From CAKZLS01 sp963701445 (GTDB lineage Bacteria > Pseudomonadota > Alphaproteobacteria > Rhodospirillales > Defluviicoccaceae), in the NCBI GenBank assembly GCA_963701445.1, contig CAVPAM010000037.1, positions 4,503-68,502 of the forward strand: 64,000 nucleotides of DNA. Direction: 5' to 3'. Under the pieces are notes generated by a model that had not been told where the DNA came from, searched no databases, and was given only the letters and a program-made list of their open reading frames with translations. Positions 58,942-64,000 of this stretch are shown here, in pieces. The translations under genes and the position numbers were made by a program. Position 1 is the first letter of the stretch; every line of letters begins with the position of its first letter.

Positions 58942-60079
58942 CTACTGCAGAGTGCGCGGTACCGCTGGTACTGAACTCCCTGATTGTTGGCCGGCCGTAC
59001 CCGTCATCACCAGGACAGAGGCGGTGGTGCCGACGCGCAGTTTCACGTCTTCGGGCACGTCGGTGAGATGGACACGAACGGGCACCCGCTGGGCCAAGCG
59101 GATCCATTCGAAGGTGGGGTTGATGTTGGGCAGAAGATCGAAGCCGGTGCTGCCATCATCCTGCGAGATGCCCCAGCCGACGCTATCGACGCGACCTTCC
59201 AGAGGTTTGTCTGGATAGGTCATGAGGGTAACGATGGCCCGATCACCCACACGAACGTCGCCAATCAGCGTTTCCCGGAAAAAACCTTGTACCCAATAAC
59301 TATCGACATCCACCAGAGCGAGGGCTGGCTGATTGGCAACGGCTTGAGTTCCGATACGCAAATGGAGGTTGGTCACATAACCATCTACCGGCGCCCGAAC
59401 CTGAGCAAATTCAAGGTTCAAGCGAGCCGTTTCGACCGCCGCCTTCGCGGACCTTAGCCTGGCGTTTTCCTCACCTGCCGCTCCGAGTTGCACGATGGCC
59501 TTGGCCAAGTCGGCCTCCGCCTGGATTTTGGCCGCAACCGCTTCGATAACATCCGCCTCGGCCGCATCGAATCTTGCCCGAGCCTCGTCAAACCGCGCTT
59601 TTGCGTTGTCGCGGTCCTGTATAGATACCGCGCCCGACTTAAGGGCAATCTGGACACGCTCGAGAGTAGCCTTGGCATCGACCAATCCAGCTGTGTAGCC
59701 TCGAACCGCAATTTTCCTCTGCTGGATTTTTGAATTCGTACTCGTCCACCACCGCCTTTGAGGCATCCACTTGCTTTTCCAGGGATTTGATATCGTCGCG
59801 CGTATTGTCGAGATCGGCGTTCGCTTGATCGAGCGCCGCCTGGAAAGTGCGGGGATCGATCTCGAACAACAAGTCGCCCGCCTTAACAAGTTGGTTATCC
59901 CGGATTGGCAGCGCGACGATGGGAGCGGAAACCCGAGTCGCAATTTGAATAACGTGCGCGCGAACTTGACCGTCACGGGTCCATGGGTTGGTGACGTAAT
60001 CCCAGTACTTAAAGGCGATCACCGCGATGGCTGTGATGACGACGGCGCCGGTCAGAAGGACCTTCGTGAGCGTATTCAT
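58942..60079 (-). CDS. Membrane-fusion efflux protein (AaeA/EmrA type), one frameshift
   Basis: N-terminal membrane anchor (KVLLTGAVVITAIAVIAFKYW), then the HlyD biotinyl-lipoyl half VTNPWTRDGQVRAHVIQI, VSAPIVALPIRDNQLVKAGD. A coiled-coil hairpin follows, then FAQVRAPVDGYVTNLHLRIG and a beta-barrel to the C-terminus. At about 59725 an extra A in a run of five breaks the frame; removing it gives a 378-residue protein. It bridges an inner-membrane pump to an outer-membrane channel. Gene order FUSC-DUF1656-MFP matches the aaeB-aaeX-aaeA aromatic-acid efflux operon. Confidence 0.85.
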
Positions 60080-60084
60080 GTCGC

Positions 60085-60297
60085 TCACGCCGGAATGATG
60101 AAGATGCTGATCAGGCCGCCATAGATGATAGCAAGGGCGAGAAAGACCAGCGGCGGATAATAGAGGAACCGGGAGAGGCGGTAACGGTTAAGAAAGAGCG
60201 CCGTCAGCACCGCGAGGATGATGCCCAGTATTCCGGCGAGGAGGGCCGGCGGGAAATAGACGCCAAAGACAGAGACTTCGATGGGGATGAATTGCAT
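60085..60297 (-). CDS. DUF1656 small membrane protein (AaeX-like)
   Basis: 70 residues. IPIEVSVFGVYFPPALLAGI and a second hydrophobic stretch (YYPPLVFLALAIIYGGLISI) give two membrane helices with the conserved YxPP element of DUF1656. These small proteins always accompany FUSC and membrane-fusion genes. It ends 5 bp before the downstream gene's ATG and begins 15 bp after the FUSC gene ends. Exact role in the pump unknown. Confidence 0.88.
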   Translation of the reverse strand: MQFIPIEVSVFGVYFPPALLAGILGIILAVLTALFLNRYRLSRFLYYPPLVFLALAIIYGGLISIFIIPA

Positions 60298-60312
60298 TGG
60301 TACGGTACTAGC

Positions 60313-62493
60313 CTAAAATCGGGCCTCTTTCCAGCGCGCCCAGTCGACGGTGGCTGCTTGCTTTGTCAGCTGTGCCAGCAATTCGGACACACCCCTGTGT
60401 GCGCTGAGCAGGCGGTACATGTTTTCGGTTTCCTCGGCGGCCAAAGTCTTTCCATTTGTCATGTTCAGCGCCTCTTCGATGCGCGCCTCGAGGCGTGTGA
60501 GCGTTGAGAGGAGGCGCGACCGCAGATCTTCATAATTCGCCGACCCAGGCTCAACTCCCAAGCTCCACAAAGTCCTCTCCACTCCCCTTCTCCAGGCCCG
60601 AATGTGCGGACGGAGTTCCCGGACCAAAGCTGCCGACTGATGCGCCGTTCGTGCTTCTAGAAGCGCCTGCATTCTCTCGCTCAGCTCCCACAGCCTGTTG
60701 ATAAAGCTCTGCACCTGTTCCGGTGTCGACCCACCCAGCGCGGCTGGCGGCAGCGACCGCCCCCACTGAGCCAGCTTCATCGGGAGGGTCACGACCTCGT
60801 ACATGTAAAACTTTGCCTTCAATCGCCGCGTCGGTGAATACTCATGCGTCGCGATCCTCCCGAACCGCAGGAGGAACTCGCAGCTTCGAAAAAATCGAAT
60901 TAGCAGACGCAGGAAAACTCGATCCGGTTGATGGGATACCGGAACGTACTCGGTGACCGTGAGCACCGAAAGGATAACCAACCACATCGCTGCAGTCGTA
61001 GCATAGTGCACGAAGCTGTAGGTCTGTTCGTTGGTCACACTGATCATCGTGAAGAAGAGATATCCAAATAAGGTGCGCAGGAGCGCTTGCCGTGGTTCAT
61101 GGAAAATATAAACCACCGCGAAAACGACGATAGATATTGCCACGGCGAGTTCGGGAAAACTCGAAAGCTGCGGCATAAGGAGAATGTAGAAGGGAAAAGC
61201 GCTGGCCATGGCGACCACGACTGGCACGATAAGACTCGTGAGGCTTATGGAAGGCATTGCGGTATCGGCGAGAGCAAGTCTGGTGGCAATGCCGAGAGCG
61301 CCGAGGCCTGCCGGCACGCCCGGAATGTAGACGATGGCGAGAAACATCAGCCATATCGAGGCTGCGACCCGCAGGGCTTCGTCAAGATGGTCCCGATCCA
61401 GTGAAAAGCGGCCGATAGGCGGGTGGAAGGAGGAACGCGCGCGCGGATCATTTACCTTGGCGGCACCGCCTTCGCCCCCCCTGATTACACACACCGATTC
61501 GAAAAGTGCCCTGGTCACAGTCTCAATGTGATGAAGGCGATCACGCTGAGCGGTCAAGCTTGCTCTGTCGAAATGGGACAGTGATTTGAGCAGCCGCTCA
61601 TCCAGCTCGAGAGCAATCTGCCCCGGCAGGCTTATGGTGGTGTTACTCGCAATCATCCGCTCTATCTCGGTCAGCCTCCGGTCGATCTCTTCGAGGAATG
61701 ACGGCAAACCGGGTGCCAGGCGCTCGAAGTTTGACACCTGAAATTGGTCAAGGTCGGAGCGCCACCGGGCCAGCGTTTCACTCAATTCCGCAATCTGGGC
61801 CTGAAAAGAGCGCCATGCGGAGCGCACTTCCGCAACCTCCCAACTTTCTGTCTCCGCGGCGCCGAGCAACCGTCCGAACTGCGCGCGCAGCGTACGGATT
61901 TGGTCATCCAATCCATGACTTCCGCGTGCGCGTTTTCCGCCGCCGATCAGAACCGTACACTCTCCCCATAGTTGGCGAACGCTAATGACGAGTTTGGAAG
62001 CGGTCTGCTCCAGGTCGGGCCGGGAGTTCTCCGGCCAGAGCAATAACGCGACAAGGACGTAGGTTACCAAGCCGGCCCCAGTCTCCTGCGCTCGCTCGAT
62101 CCCGACCTCGAATGCGTTCAAGGGGCTGAAGGCGCTGTCAAACGCGATCACCGTCGCGAAGAAACCTGCCTGCTGCCAAAAATAATTGTTACGTTTCGAG
62201 CCCAAAGCCAAATAGGTGAATATCGCCCCGTAGAGTGACAAGAACGCAATAAACAGCCAGCGATCCTGAATGAAGAAAGCAAGCAGCACAAACCCGCCGA
62301 CCGCACCGACCAATCCCCCGGCGAGACGCTCCAAACCCTTGTGAATGCCTTCTCCTCTCGTCGCAAAGCCGATCGAGAACGCCGTCCATGCGGCCCAATA
62401 GGGCTTCTCCCAATCCATGTGAAGGGCGATGGCATAGGCAATGACCACTGCCACGCTTGCCTTGATAGCCCTCTTTGTCCGGGTTGAAAGCAA
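60313..62493 (-). CDS. FUSC-family inner-membrane efflux transporter (AaeB-like)
   Basis: 726 residues with two sets of membrane helices: residues 1-165 (MDWEKPYWAAWTAFSIGFATR in the conserved first block) and about 375-525, each followed by a long soluble helical domain. This is the fusaric-acid-resistance/AaeB architecture of aromatic carboxylic acid exporters. First gene of a three-gene minus-strand operon with DUF1656 and a membrane-fusion protein. No regulator is adjacent inside the window; the LysR or TetR expected for such operons was not found. Substrate unknown. Confidence 0.9.
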   Translation of the reverse strand: MLSTRTKRAIKASVAVVIAYAIALHMDWEKPYWAAWTAFSIGFATRGEGIHKGLERLAGGLVGAVGGFVLLAFFIQDRWLFIAFLSLYGAIFTYLALGSKRNNYFWQQAGFFATVIAFDSAFSPLNAFEVGIERAQETGAGLVTYVLVALLLWPENSRPDLEQTASKLVISVRQLWGECTVLIGGGKRARGSHGLDDQIRTLRAQFGRLLGAAETESWEVAEVRSAWRSFQAQIAELSETLARWRSDLDQFQVSNFERLAPGLPSFLEEIDRRLTEIERMIASNTTISLPGQIALELDERLLKSLSHFDRASLTAQRDRLHHIETVTRALFESVCVIRGGEGGAAKVNDPRARSSFHPPIGRFSLDRDHLDEALRVAASIWLMFLAIVYIPGVPAGLGALGIATRLALADTAMPSISLTSLIVPVVVAMASAFPFYILLMPQLSSFPELAVAISIVVFAVVYIFHEPRQALLRTLFGYLFFTMISVTNEQTYSFVHYATTAAMWLVILSVLTVTEYVPVSHQPDRVFLRLLIRFFRSCEFLLRFGRIATHEYSPTRRLKAKFYMYEVVTLPMKLAQWGRSLPPAALGGSTPEQVQSFINRLWELSERMQALLEARTAHQSAALVRELRPHIRAWRRGVERTLWSLGVEPGSANYEDLRSRLLSTLTRLEARIEEALNMTNGKTLAAEETENMYRLLSAHRGVSELLAQLTKQAATVDWARWKEARF

Positions 62494-62779
62494 GCAAATC
62501 TCCCTTTTCTCATCTCATCGCATGGTTCTGAACGGAACATTCCTATTTGTTTGAAAGTCGCGCGCATTCCCAACCCGACAGACTTTTATCAGCCGATCCG
62601 CTGGGCAGAGGGAGATCAGAAGCCCTTCTCATACCAACGAGCCTCACTCACGGCTCGGTGGCACAATAGCTTCCTTGGCGCGGAAGGATAGGGAGAGCAT
62701 CAACACGTGCCTCGCCGAGTGATCAACGTTTGCCCCGCGCCTTGATCAATGTTCGCGGGTTTGAGCAGATCGAGGGACC

Positions 62780-63115
62780 TCACCACCAGATATGGGGGAT
62801 TCCCTTGATCCGACATTTGCCGTGCGTGAAGACGTCCTGGATTCCGCATGTGCTTCCCAGCTCGACCGAAATCTCGCCGCTGTCGCAGGCCGGCGGCCGG
62901 CCGTAAAAGCGATAGCCATCGACGGGGCCATCTCCTTCCTGCGTCGCAAAACGGTCGGTCCTCCAGCCGAAGACCTTTACTTCGCTCAAGTTGATGCCGT
63001 GAACCGCCAGGGCGTGCTCAACGGCTGCTTGGCACAGATGATCCTGCGCTTGCACGGCACCGGCCGCCATGACCAGAAGTCCAGCCAGGATTAAAGCGCT
63101 AAATTTCCTCATCAC
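62780..63115 (-). CDS. Small secreted cysteine-containing protein
   Basis: 111 residues. Clear signal peptide (FSALILAGLLVMAAGAVQAQ), leaving about 88 residues with four cysteines, likely two disulfides. WRTDRFATQEGDGPVDGYRFYG is the most distinctive stretch; the end is KCRIKGIPHIWW. No family recognised. A ribosome site (aggagaat on the minus strand) precedes the double ATG at 63115/63112. Monocistronic, between the efflux operon and a transport gene. Confidence 0.65.
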   Translation of the reverse strand: MMRKFSALILAGLLVMAAGAVQAQDHLCQAAVEHALAVHGINLSEVKVFGWRTDRFATQEGDGPVDGYRFYGRPPACDSGEISVELGSTCGIQDVFTHGKCRIKGIPHIWW

Positions 63116-63284
63116 ATTCTCCTTTCTGATCCCGCCGGACGAACCCAGAAACCAGGACCACAGCTTTATTTCGGTGTTACGGAGAAATAACTACGTTCAA
63201 AACACTCCATCCGCGCGGAGCGGACTTTAGTTTCCATCGGCCGGGTGGAAGTCGGGCTTCCAGGGTTGGAAATCGACCCAAGCG

Positions 63285-64000
63285 TCAGACCGCAGTCGCG
63301 CAGGCTTGGAGTAACTCGTCTGCCCCCCAGAATGATGGATTGCTGCGCAGCGCGTTCGTGAGGCGTCCCTCGGCGGTCGGTAGATAGGGTTTCACATCCG
63401 GAGAGACAAACGCCATCGACGATTTCCTTGCCGGGCCGTAAGCGATAACATTGGCTTGATCCGCTATTCTTTCTGCGCCCGTGGCAAACGCCAGGAAATT
63501 CAGCGCCTCTCTTTTCCTTCTAGTGCCCTTGGTGATGGCCCACATTTTCAGGTCGAGGATCTGCCCATCCCAGATGATCCCAAGTTTCGCGCCTCGATCT
63601 TTTATGGCTTCGAAGACCCGGCCGTTTGACGCTTGCGACATAACCACACGCCCTTGCGCCAGCCACTCCTGCGGCTGGCTCGCGTCCTCCCACCACACAA
63701 TACTTGCACGAATGCGATTGAGGACCTTGAAAGCTCGGTCCACACCTCGTGTTGATGACAGCTCCTGATAAACTTGGCCGGGAGGAATGCCGTCGGCCAT
63801 CAGCGCCAGTTCCAGATTGAACCGAACGTTTTTAATAAGGCCGCGTGGTCCCGGAAACCGTTTCGTATCGAAGAAATCCGCCAGTTTCGCCGGCTTCGCC
63901 CCGGGAAACCGCTCAGGATCGTAGGCAATCACACTCGACAGAACGACCGAGCCGACAGCGCAAGGCTGGATTGCATGTTTGATAAAGTCGCGCGCCGCCG
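63285..64000 (-). CDS. ABC transporter substrate-binding protein (PotD-like), N-terminus outside window
   Basis: About 238 C-terminal residues are visible; the frame is open to the window edge, so the GTG at 63932 is not the real start. VIAYDPERFPGAKPAKLADFFD, VVWWED-like segment SIVWWEDASQPQEWLAQGRV and FLAFATGAERIADQANVIAYGPARK are typical of spermidine/putrescine-type periplasmic binding proteins. The partner permease and ATPase genes would lie beyond the window or are not adjacent on this side. Ligand is uncertain within the polyamine/Fe group. Confidence 0.8.
   Translation of the reverse strand, partial: AARDFIKHAIQPCAVGSVVLSSVIAYDPERFPGAKPAKLADFFDTKRFPGPRGLIKNVRFNLELALMADGIPPGQVYQELSSTRGVDRAFKVLNRIRASIVWWEDASQPQEWLAQGRVVMSQASNGRVFEAIKDRGAKLGIIWDGQILDLKMWAITKGTRRKREALNFLAFATGAERIADQANVIAYGPARKSSMAFVSPDVKPYLPTAEGRLTNALRSNPSFWGADELLQACATAV

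Overview
The window reads as a high-GC alphaproteobacterial chromosome, most likely Rhodospirillales-like. This rests on several points: genes of mainly alphaproteobacterial families (DUF2336, DUF4170), a long-form HisG, a class II DAHP synthase, and the gph / glmU-glmS arrangement. This is inference from gene content, not a phylogenetic placement.

Layout. 0-15.6 kb is ordinary core metabolism: an AraC regulator (cut by the window edge), a MIF-like tautomerase, and a minus-strand run aroG-pncB-nadE-cysS joining NAD salvage to aromatic and aminoacyl-tRNA functions. Then come glutathione reductase (frameshifted), gabD, a CapK-like adenylate-forming enzyme, glmU-glmS and gph. At 15.67 kb a tRNA-Val(CAC) gene is cut in its anticodon region. 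Its 3' half lies 8.2 kb away at 23.94 kb, and the halves share a 9-bp repeat. The DNA between them is an island. It carries several small Sec-secreted Ala/Gly-rich proteins with a common LDxVTAG motif, a stand-alone periplasmic C39 peptidase, a FapF-like outer-membrane barrel, a LuxR regulator and IS256/IS1380 debris. I read this as a Fap-amyloid-like secretion module with unfamiliar substrates.

24-46 kb is core again. It holds a DUF2934 protein, a giant FecR/cadherin-repeat surface protein of about 2,740 residues (one frameshift), DUF2336, a PAS/GAF/GGDEF/EAL protein with a degenerate GGDEF, a gamma-carbonic-anhydrase-like protein, hisG, small proteins, OsmC, polA (two frameshifts, apparent CTG start), a CHCC zinc finger, and an ABC ATPase coupled to a lipoprotein hydrolase. 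From tRNA-Arg(CCG) at 46.26 kb to about 58.8 kb the DNA is a mosaic of mobile elements. It has two tyrosine integrases, a stray 3' end of a tRNA-Leu, remnants of a type 1 BREX defence system (brxL and a truncated pglZ), and an IS21-IS5-IS21 scar. 58.9-64 kb holds an AaeA/AaeX/AaeB-like efflux operon, a small secreted protein and the end of a PotD-like binding protein.

Quality caveat. At least seven otherwise intact genes are broken by single-base indels, and brxL carries about a dozen with its protein sequence otherwise preserved. That pattern suggests uncorrected long-read errors at least as much as biological decay.
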